Assembly: GCF_026627505.1 (NCBI RefSeq) | Contig: NZ_JAPNLK010000005.1 | Coordinates: forward strand, 87,455 to 151,454 | Reading direction: 5' to 3' | DNA: 64,000 bases | Source: Streptomyces sp. H27-H5 | GTDB taxonomy: Bacteria > Actinomycetota > Actinomycetes > Streptomycetales > Streptomycetaceae | Part shown: positions 42,744 through 51,309 of the stretch, piece by piece | Layout of the letters: the number at the start of each line of letters is the position of its first letter | How positions within the stretch are numbered: position 1 is the first letter of the stretch | Notes under the pieces: model-generated | What the model was told of the DNA's origin: nothing | What the model saw: only the letters and a program-made list of their open reading frames with translations | The model's database searches: none | Program-made: the position numbers and the translations under genes

Positions 42744-43820
42744 CTACGGGAGCCGGTAGTCGGGACCGAGGACGGCGCCCGCCTCGGGGTGGGTCTCGTC
42801 GTAGCCGCGGGCGTTGCACTGGAGGCCGCCCTTGACGCAGTGCTCGACGAGGGCGTTCAGGGTCCGGTCGTCCCACGCGTTGAAGAAGTCGTAGTGGAAC
42901 GTGTGGCCGGCCCCGCTGGAGAGCCTGACCTGCGACATGTTCCCGCTGACGGGGAAGGCCATCTTGAACTCGACCATGGGCAGCGCCACCGGGTGGTCGG
43001 CCGGGCAGACGTTGTTGTTGGTGCCGGCCTTCACCGTCGGATACGCCATGTGGGCCTTGTGGTCGGGCGTGTCGAGGTACTTGCCGTCCCAGCAACTCGG
43101 CGCCTGGAAACGGATGTTGAGCTGGGTGCCGGCCGGGCAGTTCGCGGGGAACTCGACGTTCTTGAAGCTGTCGCCGCACTCCCAGCCCTCGACCCAGCCC
43201 TTGTGCGCGCGGAACTCGGCCGCGGTCTGGGTCGGACTGCCGACGAGGAACCGCAGGCCCTTGGGGAAGGGACGCACGCTCGTGTAGTCGGTGACCCCGG
43301 CCTTGTAGTAGATCACCTGGGGTCCGGTGGGCAGCACGGCCTGGTTTCCGTTGTACAGCGTCGGCATCCAGTAGCCCGACAGGTCGCCGACCGCGTTGCA
43401 GGCCGTGCCGCCCGCGCTCAGCGAGGAGGTGGTGCTGAACGCGTTCGTGGTGGTGTTGCCCATGAAGGTGTGGTCGTGGGAGGCGCCCGGCCGGCCCGCG
43501 AAGACGATCGGGTCGTCCGGGGCGGTCCGGGTGACCGCGCAGTTGGCCTGGAACTCGTGGAAGTAGCGCGGGGCCGGCTCCCGGTCGGACGGGGTGACGC
43601 CGGTGACCTGCGGAACGGCCGGGATGTAGCCGTCGCCGTCGGGGTCGTCGCCGGTGGCGAGCGGGGCGACCGCGGCGTGGTTCATGCCGGCGTGCGCGCC
43701 GGCGCCGGAGTCCGGGGTCGCCTGGGCGGTCAGCGCGGAGGCGCCGAGGCCGGCTGCGGCGGTCACGGCGAACGCCGCCGAGACCAGGGGTGCGGACAGG
43801 GTCCGCGAGCGGATTCTCAT
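42744..43820 (-). CDS. Secreted DUF1996 protein
   Basis: This 358-residue protein has a signal peptide (cleavage near residue 34, LTAQA) and a DUF1996 domain: RYFHEFQANCAVTRTAPDDP, ASHDHTFMGNTTTNAFSTTS, SGYWMPTLYNGNQAVLPTGP, and APSCWDGKYLDTPDHKAHMAYP. The family occurs in fungi and actinomycetes; its His-rich core (HDHTFMGN) suggests metal or polysaccharide binding, and no activity is established. A perfect LacI-type palindrome lies just upstream of its start. It may be co-transcribed with the GH2-like gene downstream. Confidence 0.93.
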   Translation of the reverse strand: MRIRSRTLSAPLVSAAFAVTAAAGLGASALTAQATPDSGAGAHAGMNHAAVAPLATGDDPDGDGYIPAVPQVTGVTPSDREPAPRYFHEFQANCAVTRTAPDDPIVFAGRPGASHDHTFMGNTTTNAFSTTSSLSAGGTACNAVGDLSGYWMPTLYNGNQAVLPTGPQVIYYKAGVTDYTSVRPFPKGLRFLVGSPTQTAAEFRAHKGWVEGWECGDSFKNVEFPANCPAGTQLNIRFQAPSCWDGKYLDTPDHKAHMAYPTVKAGTNNNVCPADHPVALPMVEFKMAFPVSGNMSQVRLSSGAGHTFHYDFFNAWDDRTLNALVEHCVKGGLQCNARGYDETHPEAGAVLGPDYRLP

Positions 43821-43845
43821 CGTGCGGCTCCTTCGGGGTGGATGG

Positions 43846-43857
43846 GAGAGCGCTCTC
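43846..43857. promoter_or_regulatory. LacI-type operator upstream of DUF1996 gene
   Basis: GAGAGCGCTCTC is a perfect 12-base palindrome, extended to TGGGAGAGCGCTCTCTCA with one mismatched pair. It sits 26 to 37 bases before the start of the DUF1996 gene and shares the core of the site before the GH3 gene (29883), so one LacI-family protein may regulate both. Confidence 0.78.
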
Positions 43858-43924
43858 TCACACGGCCCGGAAAACGCGGGGCGGCCGCCGGGCCGCCCCG
43901 CGTCCTGCGGGGGTCAGGGGTGGA

Positions 43925-46081
43925 TCAGGGGAACGAGACCACGGTGGAGGGGGTGGTCGACGTCCCCGAGGTGGGGGCGCCGGTGTTGTTGATGACGTGC
44001 TCGTACTGGCCGTTGCCGCCCAGCGAGACGACGAGCAGGTCGTGGAACCGGACGCCGGGCTTCACCGGTGCCTGGAATCCGTGGTCCTGACGGATCGTCG
44101 GATCCACGTTGTAGTAGCAGTAGCTGCCCAGGCCCCAGCCCTCGTGGGTGTTGACCGAGTCGGCCACCTTGTAGGCGGCGTAGCCCTTGATCGAACCGTT
44201 CTGGATCGCGGCCTGGTTCGGGGCGTCGTACGCCTTCTCGTTCTGGAAGAAGATCGTCCGGCCGCGCTCGCCGTTCCACTCCACGTCGTACTTGTTGAAG
44301 TGCTCGACGAACAGCCCGGTCGCCAGGACGTCGTCACCGTTGACACGGAAGCCGTAGTCGGAGCGGTTGGTCTCCCAGCCCACCCCGTCGCCGTGGTCGG
44401 CCCGCCAGATCCACGTGTGGTCGACGATGGTGTCGTGGTTGTTGATCACCATGCCGGCGGTGGCCTTGCCCGCACCGGCGCCGCCGACGCGGATGAACAC
44501 GTCCTGGACGGTCGTCGGGTTCGCCGCGTGGTCCGTGCTCGCGCCGGCCGGACCGACCTCCAGCAGGGTGGGGGAGTTGACCTGGCCCGCGTCGATCAGG
44601 AAGCCCGCGAGCTTGACGCCGTCCACGTCGGCGACCTTCATGGCGGTCACCCCGTTGTCCGGGATGATCGTGGCGAGGCCCAGGCCCAGGACGACCGTGT
44701 CGGGGCGGTTCACCTGGATGGTCTGGTTCACGTGGTAGACGCCCGGGGTGAAGAGCAGGTGCAGGCCCTGAGCCAGCGCCTGGTTGATCGTGGCGGCGCT
44801 CGCACCCGGCTTGACCACGTAGAACCGGCTCAGCGGGATCGAGGTGCCCTGCGGGGTCCCGTTGCCCCAGGAGGTGCCGCGGGCGTTGACCCGCTTCGCC
44901 GGGGCGAACACCTTGTACTCGTTCCCGTCGAGGTACAGGAAGGGCTTCTCCCGCGAGACGGGGGTGGTGTCCAGCGTGGTGTAGCGCGGCTCGGGGAAGC
45001 TCTGCGCCGGCGCGCCCTGGGTGCCGGAGAACACCTGGTTCCAGACGGAGTTGGACCAGCCGCCGATGGAGCTGTCGCGGGTGTACCACTGCTGCTGAGA
45101 GTAGTTGCCGACCTGGCCGTCGACCTTGGAGTCGGCGATGTACCCGCCGGAGGCCCAACCGTAGCCGTTGGGGGCCAGGTTGAGTCCGCCCTTGACGTGC
45201 ATCCGGCGGAACGGCGCGGCCTGGGACACGGCCCAGCGGTCGGTGCCGTTGACCGGGTTCAGTGCCAGGTTCTCCGCCGAACGCCAGAAGTTCTGCGTAG
45301 CGTTGCCGCCGAACCAGCCGGCGTCGACGGTGACGTCCCCGTTGATGGTGGTGTCGTCCGGGCTGAGGCCGAGACCCGAGATCGAGGTGTAGAAGCCGAT
45401 CTGGGCGTTCAGGCCGTTGTACGTGCCCGGCTTGAACAGGAACTGGTAGCGGCCGGAGCCGAACTGGGCCGACTCCTGCTGCGCGAAGACCTGGTCGAGC
45501 CTGGCCTGGATGTTCGGCGTGGACGGATCGAAGACGATCACGTTGGGGCCGAGGTCGCCCCCGCCGGGGAGCGTCGGACCGGTACCGCCCGTGCCGTACA
45601 CCTGGAACTCCCAGAGCGAGTAGCCGTATCCGGTGGCGCGCTGGGTGCCGTACACCCGGACGTAGCGGGCGGTGCCGGTGACGTCGTGGGTCTGGACCCC
45701 GCCCGCGGAGGCCGCGGTGGAGTAGGCGGTGGACCAGTTGGTCCCGTCGGTGGACAGTTCGACCCGGTACGCCTTGGCGTACGCGGCCTCCCAGCGCAGC
45801 ACGACCTGGCTGATCTGCGCCGGGGCGCCCAGGTCGACCTGTATCCACTGCGGGTCGGCGAACTGGCTGGACCAACGGGTGTTGGTGTCGCCGTCCACGG
45901 CCGCGGAGGCCGGGGTGCCGCCGCCCTCCACGGTGGAGGCGGTGGCGGGCCTGCCCTGGGAGAGCAGCGTGGGCGCCGCGCTCGCGGTGGCGCCGGGGAG
46001 CAGCACGAGGAGGGCCGCGACCAGGGCCGCGGCGAGGGCCGCGACGGTGAGTCTCGGCGGGCGATCGTGGAGCAGGGGCAT
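43925..46081 (-). CDS. Secreted CBM32 plus right-handed beta-helix protein (GH55/pectinase-like)
   Basis: This 718-residue protein has a signal peptide (residues about 1-36, ATASA), an F5/8 type C domain (about 40-165: GRPATASTVEGGGTPASAAV, WIQVDLGAPAQISQVVLRWE), then a long domain with the opening LGPNVIVFDPSTPNIQARLD and repeated parallel beta-helix strands (INGDVTVDAGWFGG, DTVVLGLGLATIIPDNGVTA, MVINNHDTIVDHTWIWRADH). This architecture resembles adenylate-cyclase-like/GH55-like beta-helix proteins of Streptomyces that act on or bind glucans. No catalytic residues can be assigned safely. The ATG at 46081 follows GGAG by 8 bases; an upstream TTG overlaps that site. Confidence 0.85.
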   Translation of the reverse strand: MPLLHDRPPRLTVAALAAALVAALLVLLPGATASAAPTLLSQGRPATASTVEGGGTPASAAVDGDTNTRWSSQFADPQWIQVDLGAPAQISQVVLRWEAAYAKAYRVELSTDGTNWSTAYSTAASAGGVQTHDVTGTARYVRVYGTQRATGYGYSLWEFQVYGTGGTGPTLPGGGDLGPNVIVFDPSTPNIQARLDQVFAQQESAQFGSGRYQFLFKPGTYNGLNAQIGFYTSISGLGLSPDDTTINGDVTVDAGWFGGNATQNFWRSAENLALNPVNGTDRWAVSQAAPFRRMHVKGGLNLAPNGYGWASGGYIADSKVDGQVGNYSQQQWYTRDSSIGGWSNSVWNQVFSGTQGAPAQSFPEPRYTTLDTTPVSREKPFLYLDGNEYKVFAPAKRVNARGTSWGNGTPQGTSIPLSRFYVVKPGASAATINQALAQGLHLLFTPGVYHVNQTIQVNRPDTVVLGLGLATIIPDNGVTAMKVADVDGVKLAGFLIDAGQVNSPTLLEVGPAGASTDHAANPTTVQDVFIRVGGAGAGKATAGMVINNHDTIVDHTWIWRADHGDGVGWETNRSDYGFRVNGDDVLATGLFVEHFNKYDVEWNGERGRTIFFQNEKAYDAPNQAAIQNGSIKGYAAYKVADSVNTHEGWGLGSYCYYNVDPTIRQDHGFQAPVKPGVRFHDLLVVSLGGNGQYEHVINNTGAPTSGTSTTPSTVVSFP

Positions 46082-46462
46082 GCGGGGCACTCCTGACGTC
46101 AAGGATCCGGGGGGATCGAAGCGTGAGTGAACTGCCCGGCGCCGGGGGCGTCAAGGGGTTGAGCGTTCATGAACTGAAGATCAAACGGAGTGTCAATTGC
46201 GCTTCAGGCCCGTGAACTTGGGGTTTCTTCAATCCTTGTGAAAAGTGTTGACGAAAAAAGCCGCCCGCACTCTACTGAGGCTCCTGACCGCTCCGTTCCG
46301 TACTGCCCGCCGAGCCCGCCGCACGGGGAGGGCGGGGTGGTCGACCGACCACGTTCGGACAGTGAGGCCGGCAGGAAGGTGTTCATGCCCGTGCGTTCGT
46401 TACTTGTCGTCGCCGGGGGCCGCCCCGACCGTCGCGCCGGGGGCCGCCGCGGCCGTCGGGGC
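46082..46462. other. Intergenic region between beta-helix gene and RNA-repair operon
   Basis: This 381-base region has no convincing gene. Its centre (46160-46275) is unusually AT-rich for this DNA. It contains the palindrome GTTCATGAAC at 46165-46174 and CTGAAG/CTTCAG arms around it. On the minus strand TTGACA (plus positions 46191-46196) lies 17 bases before the palindrome and is a likely -35 of the beta-helix gene, so the palindrome would overlap its -10 region. Confidence 0.5.
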
Positions 46463-49363
46463 TCAGGCCAGGGTCGGAACCGCTCCGCCGTCCACCCGCT
46501 CGACCGTGACTCCCGGCAGGCCCGCCGTCCAGCGCGCGACGAGCGGGGACAGGTCGGCCGCGGCCGGCGGGTTCGCCCCGAGTCCGATCGCGTAGCGGGC
46601 CGAGGTGTCACCCGAGGCGAACGGGCGGGGCCAGGCGTGGGCGTCCCCGACACCGGCCTCCTCCAGCGCGCCGAGCAACGCACGCAACCGGCCGCGCACG
46701 CGGCCCAGCCGGTCCTCGAACTCCCCGGCGTCGCCCCGTACGGTGACCACCGCAAAGGCGGCGTGCCGTCGGTGCGGTGGCGGTCCGGCCGCGGCGAGCG
46801 GGCCGTCCGCTCCGGCCTCCAACGCCTCCCAGGCCGTGTACAGCTCCCGGACCAACAGGTCGCGCGTGCCCGGCCCCACCTGCGTCGTGCAACTGCGCAC
46901 CGGATCGGACGGGGTGAGCACCGTGACGGGGTCACGGTCGCTCCCGCCCGGGCCGCGCGCGGACGGGAGCCCCGCCCCGGGCCCCTGTTCCGCCCGCTGC
47001 TCCGCCGCCAGTCCCGTTGTCCCCAGGGACACCGGCTCGCGCCAGTCCCAGGCCGCCCAGGTCCCGAAGAACGCGCGCAACAGCGCGGCGGGAGCCAGGT
47101 CCGACGCCTCGCGCACCGTCCGCGCGGCCAGCACCGACCAAGCCAGGCCCGGCAGCCCGCCGAAGGGCGCCGAATCCAGGCCCCGCGCCCGCGCCCAGGC
47201 CTTCACCTCACGGGCCAGCACCGCGAAGGCGGCGTGCTCCGGACCCACGAAGTCCCGTACCGCGTCGGCGTCGCCGACCGCGCTCAGCGCGATCCGCGCC
47301 GCCTCGCCCAGCTCCGCCCGTCCGGCCACGGCCCGCGCCGGATCCATGGCGCCGGTGGAGACCACCACCAGGTCCACGTCCAGCCCGGCCACCCGGAACC
47401 GCAGCCCCGGCACCCGGGCCCCCGGTACCGACCGCAGCCGCTCGGCCGCCGGCAGCGCCGCCGCCACCCGGTCCCGTATCTCCTCGATGCGGGTCTCGCC
47501 CGCCAAGGCCGCCACCAGGTCCAGGTCCGCGTCCGGCAACGCGCAGCCCATCCGTCGGGACCCCGCCACGTGCACCACGCCCTCGCCCAACGCCCCCGTG
47601 ATCCGGGCGAGGACCGGCCCGGGATCCGGACCACCCCGGTCGGCCGACGACCGCGCCGACGGGTCAACCGACGGGCCGGTCTCCGGTACCCACCGGACCT
47701 CGCCCGTCCCCAGCTCCACCGTCGCCCGGACCTCCATCGGTCCGTCCCCGCGCCGCGACAGCACGGCGAGCGAGCCGACCCGTGCCCGGCGCGTCCCGCC
47801 GCCGAGCCGGGCGCCGAACTCCGCCGCCGCCCGCCGCGGATCGCCGCCGCGTCCCAGCGTCAGGTGCGGGGTGTAGCCCTCGGCGCGGCCCCGGCAGCCC
47901 GGGAACCGTGCCACCAGTGCCCGTCGAAGCTCCTGCCAGGGCGCCGCGCCGTCGGCGGCCGGGTCCAGCCACAGCATGGCGTCCTCCCGGTGCCCGAAGT
48001 CGTGTACGCCCTCCAGACGGGCCGTGAACGGGGCCGTCCCCGCCGGGACCTGCGCCAACAGCGGCAGCGCCGCCTCGAACGCCGACTCCGGAACGAAGCC
48101 GAAGAGCAGGTTCACGTGCGCCGGCCACCGGTCGACCCCGGGATCGTGGGCACCTCGAAGGGCGTCCACGGCCGGGTCGGCCGGCGGAAGCCAGGCCACC
48201 GCCGTGCGCGCCGTCGCCGCCACGTCCAGACGCGCCGGCCCCTCGTCCGGCGCCCCGAACCCCAGCGTCGCCTCCACCCCGAAGTGGTCCGAGACGAACA
48301 GCCCGTCCGGGCCGGGGACATCGCCCCGCAGCGCCGCCGAGCGCACCACGCCCGGCGACCGCAGCAGGATCCGATCCAGTCGCGCGGACCGTCCCGAGAG
48401 CGAGCCCACCGCCGCCAGCGGGTTCACCGCCGGATCGAAGGTCGGCGTGTCGTCCGCCGCCCCGTGCACCTCGGTCCAGGCGTCCCGGAGTTCCAGCGCG
48501 GCCGCCGGGCCCTCGGCCCCGGTCCGGCCGTCGTTGAAGTCGCCGACGAGGGCGATCGCGGCGTCGACGGAGCCCAGGCCGTGTGTCAGGGAGGTCAGTT
48601 CTCCCGTTCGCCGGTCGGCGCCGTGTTCGCTGTGGTCGCTGGTCAGGTGGGTGTTGGCGACCACCAGCGGTCCGGCCGCGGTGTCCACCGTGACGGCGAT
48701 CACGGCCTTGTGCGGGCGCAGCTCGTGCAGGCCCGCCTCCCGCACCGGCAGCCGGCTCAGGATCAACAGCCCGCACTCGGCGACGTCCCGGCCGCGCGGG
48801 TCGGCGCCCACCGTGTACCGCTCCCGCACCCACGGCTGCGCGAGCAGCATCGTCAGGAGCGCCGGTTCGACCTCCTGGAGCGCGATCACGTCGGCGTCGG
48901 CCCGGGCCAGGTCGGCCAGGAGCATCGGCCTGCGCAGCGCGGTGGAGATGAGGGGCGCGTCGTACCGGTCCCACAGCGTGTTCCACGTGACCAGCCGGAC
49001 GGTGTCCACGGGCGGGGCGTCGGGGTCCGGTGCGGCCGGCCGCCAGGCGCCCTCGCCCGCCGGGTCCCACGCGTGCGGGATCCGCGCGGTGAAGAACGGC
49101 GCGTCCAGCAGTCGCGGTTCCTCGATCCGACCGGCGTGCGTGCCGTCGATGACGTCCAGGCCGGTGGCCCGGTCCCACACCAACTCGCCGTCCGCCTCGA
49201 CGAACAGGACCCGGTGCCAGGGGATGTCGCCGCCCGGCACGAACGACGGCAGGGGCACCCGTTTCGGGGCGGCCCCGCGGCGGCGCAGCCCGAGCGTGAA
49301 CCGCGCCGGATCGAACCGCGGGTCCCAGCGGACCTGGTGGTAGAGCTCCTCGCTGGTACGCAT
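46463..49363 (-). CDS. Four-domain RNA end-processing protein: MJ1316 (DUF504)-EEP-2H-poly(A) polymerase
   Basis: This 966-residue protein combines four RNA-end domains. Residues 5-66 are MJ1316/DUF504 (ELYHQVRWDPRFDPARFTLG, IPWHRVLFVEADGELVWDR). Residues 120-370 are an EEP nuclease/phosphatase with N128, E164 (ALQEVEP), H239 (NTHL), D275/N277 (GDFND) and D359/H360 (SDH). Residues 390-555 are a 2H phosphoesterase with H500-L-T and a first motif H416-V-N. From 585 a eukaryotic-type poly(A) polymerase follows: GSRRMG, D613/D615 and D664, the helix region REVKAWARARGLDSAPFGGL, FFGTWAAWDW, TVLTPSDPVRSCTTQVG and an RRM-like end. Its start overlaps the ligase-kinase stop (TGATG). It likely recognises cyclic-phosphate ends, heals them and adds or rebuilds 3' nucleotides before ligation. 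Confidence 0.9.
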   Translation of the reverse strand: MRTSEELYHQVRWDPRFDPARFTLGLRRRGAAPKRVPLPSFVPGGDIPWHRVLFVEADGELVWDRATGLDVIDGTHAGRIEEPRLLDAPFFTARIPHAWDPAGEGAWRPAAPDPDAPPVDTVRLVTWNTLWDRYDAPLISTALRRPMLLADLARADADVIALQEVEPALLTMLLAQPWVRERYTVGADPRGRDVAECGLLILSRLPVREAGLHELRPHKAVIAVTVDTAAGPLVVANTHLTSDHSEHGADRRTGELTSLTHGLGSVDAAIALVGDFNDGRTGAEGPAAALELRDAWTEVHGAADDTPTFDPAVNPLAAVGSLSGRSARLDRILLRSPGVVRSAALRGDVPGPDGLFVSDHFGVEATLGFGAPDEGPARLDVAATARTAVAWLPPADPAVDALRGAHDPGVDRWPAHVNLLFGFVPESAFEAALPLLAQVPAGTAPFTARLEGVHDFGHREDAMLWLDPAADGAAPWQELRRALVARFPGCRGRAEGYTPHLTLGRGGDPRRAAAEFGARLGGGTRRARVGSLAVLSRRGDGPMEVRATVELGTGEVRWVPETGPSVDPSARSSADRGGPDPGPVLARITGALGEGVVHVAGSRRMGCALPDADLDLVAALAGETRIEEIRDRVAAALPAAERLRSVPGARVPGLRFRVAGLDVDLVVVSTGAMDPARAVAGRAELGEAARIALSAVGDADAVRDFVGPEHAAFAVLAREVKAWARARGLDSAPFGGLPGLAWSVLAARTVREASDLAPAALLRAFFGTWAAWDWREPVSLGTTGLAAEQRAEQGPGAGLPSARGPGGSDRDPVTVLTPSDPVRSCTTQVGPGTRDLLVRELYTAWEALEAGADGPLAAAGPPPHRRHAAFAVVTVRGDAGEFEDRLGRVRGRLRALLGALEEAGVGDAHAWPRPFASGDTSARYAIGLGANPPAAADLSPLVARWTAGLPGVTVERVDGGAVPTLA

Positions 49364-51150
49364 CAGAGGTCCGCGTCCCGTTCCGTGACGGTACCGGCCG
49401 TGTCCTCGACCGTGCCGCCCGCGCCGATGTACCAGGTCCGGTGTGCCCGGCCCGGATACGGCGGAGCGAACCGCCGCAGCTGTGATTCCAGCACTGCGGC
49501 CGGCACGGGATGCGGTCGGACCGTGTTGCGCCGGACCAGCTCCGCCTCCGCGACCCAGGCGACCGCGTGGGTGACCAACGCGTCCCGGCGGCGCGCGACG
49601 GCGCCCGCCAGGCCGCGCTGTTGCTCGTTGAGGGAGGTCGCGTCCCACACCACCGTGCCACCGGTGCGCGTGGCGGCGGCCAGGGCCAGGCTCAACCGGT
49701 CGAGGCCCTCGCGGAGCACGTCCGCGTTGTCCTTCTGGTCGCCGCGCGAACCCCGGGCGGCCCGCAGCTCGTCGAGGCTCACGTACGCGCTCACGCCGGG
49801 CAGCGACCCGGCGAAGGTGCTCTTGCCGCTGCCCGAGGGCCCGCACAGCTGGACCAGTCGGGGGAACGCCCCGTCGCGCCATCGCCAGGTCGCCGCCACC
49901 GCCTCCTCGGCGGTGTGTGCCTTCCCCCGCGCGAACGCCTCCCGCGCCTCGGCCCAGCAGCGGTCCGCCGCGTCCGGGTCCACGCCGGCCACGCCGTCCC
50001 GCAGCCCCGACCGCAGCGCCCCCAGGGGGTCCGGTCCGAGCAGCCCCGCCTCCTCGGCGTACAGCGCGGACCACTCGACGCACTCCCGGGCGGCCCCGTC
50101 CGCCGCGGCCCCGGCCAGCGCGTGCAGCACCCCAAGGTCGGCCGCCGCGGCCAGTCGGACCAGCCCGGCCCGCCGTTCCTCGTCCGGGAACGGCCGTCGC
50201 AGCGCCGGGTACAGCCCGACCAGGTCCGCGACCCGCCGGGCCGTCGCCATCCCGAGCGGCCCGGCCGCGAGCCGCGCCCCCAGGGCCGCCCGCCGCTCAC
50301 CGCGCAGCGCGGCCGCCAGTACCCCGGTCAGTCGTGCTTCGCCGGTGCGCCCGGCCCCGTCCAGGCGGGCGGTCACCTCCGCGACGACCTCCTCCGTCGA
50401 AGCGGCGGACGTCCCCGGGGGGTCGACGGAGGGCACGGGGGGTTCGGCGTGCGCCGCCGGACCCGCCCCGACCGCGTCCAGCAGCGCCGCGACGTCCGGC
50501 TCGGAACCCGACCGGACCGCCCACAACGGGGCCCGCGGCCCGAGCCCGTTCGGCACGACCTGCGCGTACATCCAGTGCGTGTCGGTCCGCACGTGCCCCA
50601 CGCGGACCCACTTCGCGACGTACCGCCCGAAGTCGGCGCGCGTGAACGCGTCCACCGTGCGGACGACGTAGCCCTCCTGGCGGTTCGTGTCGAGCCGCAG
50701 CCCGCGCAGCGCCCGCTCGTCGAAGACCCCGCGCCACAGGACCCGCGGGCTCGGTACGCCGATCCCGTGCAGGAACCGCACGGTGCGGTCCCAGTCGAGG
50801 CAGGAATCGCCGTCCCAGACGGAGAAGCCGTAGAACCAACTGTCCAGGTCCTCGTAGGCGAGGGAGTGCCGGGCGTACAGGTTCTCGCCGCACACCCGCC
50901 AACCCGCCGGGATCCCGGCCCCGATCCGGCCTTGCAGCGCCTTCACCCACGCCCTCGACGGATGGTGCCCCGAGTCGAGCGAGCGCGCGTGCGAGCCGTC
51001 GGCGTACAGGGTGGTGTTCTCCCCGTCGAGCTTCTCGGTGACCACCACCTCGCGTCCGGCCAGTGCCGAGAGCCCGGAGCTGCGGACATCGTCCGCGCTC
51101 GCCCCGGGAGACCAGGGAAGATGCGCCGTACGGGGGTAGTGCGTGCGCAT
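49363..51150 (-). CDS. RNA ligase fused to polynucleotide-kinase-like P-loop domain
   Basis: This 595-residue protein opens with an Rnl2-like RNA ligase: motif I VVTEKLDGENTTLY with predicted nucleotidyl lysine K40, GENLYARHSLAYEDLDSWFY, motif III FYGFSVWD, motif IV EGYVVR (159-164) and motif V VAKWVR (K180). A helical middle region (about 250-425) has no recognised fold. The C-terminal domain is a T4 PNK-like kinase with Walker A GPSGSGKST (437-445), YVSLDELR and WDATSLNEQQR, expected to phosphorylate 5'-OH RNA ends. The ATG at 51150 follows GGAGCGGATC. It is translationally coupled to the four-domain gene downstream, so the two form one repair operon. Confidence 0.9.
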   Translation of the reverse strand: MRTHYPRTAHLPWSPGASADDVRSSGLSALAGREVVVTEKLDGENTTLYADGSHARSLDSGHHPSRAWVKALQGRIGAGIPAGWRVCGENLYARHSLAYEDLDSWFYGFSVWDGDSCLDWDRTVRFLHGIGVPSPRVLWRGVFDERALRGLRLDTNRQEGYVVRTVDAFTRADFGRYVAKWVRVGHVRTDTHWMYAQVVPNGLGPRAPLWAVRSGSEPDVAALLDAVGAGPAAHAEPPVPSVDPPGTSAASTEEVVAEVTARLDGAGRTGEARLTGVLAAALRGERRAALGARLAAGPLGMATARRVADLVGLYPALRRPFPDEERRAGLVRLAAAADLGVLHALAGAAADGAARECVEWSALYAEEAGLLGPDPLGALRSGLRDGVAGVDPDAADRCWAEAREAFARGKAHTAEEAVAATWRWRDGAFPRLVQLCGPSGSGKSTFAGSLPGVSAYVSLDELRAARGSRGDQKDNADVLREGLDRLSLALAAATRTGGTVVWDATSLNEQQRGLAGAVARRRDALVTHAVAWVAEAELVRRNTVRPHPVPAAVLESQLRRFAPPYPGRAHRTWYIGAGGTVEDTAGTVTERDADL

Positions 51151-51309
51151 GATCCGCTCCTGCTCGACGACGTGGTGCCCCGTCACTGTAGGGAGCCGGA
51201 GGCGACCGGATCCACCCGATTTCCCCAGGTGAACGCGGCGCCGCCCGTACCGACGGGCGCTCGACGCCCCGCACTGCGGACCCGACTCGGGGGCTCCGGA
51301 GCCGCCCGC

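Noticed and set aside
46190..50671. 1493-residue plus-strand open frame opposite the RNA-repair operon
   Set aside because: Rich in Arg/Pro/Ser with no motif; the minus strand carries full catalytic signatures and translationally coupled starts.
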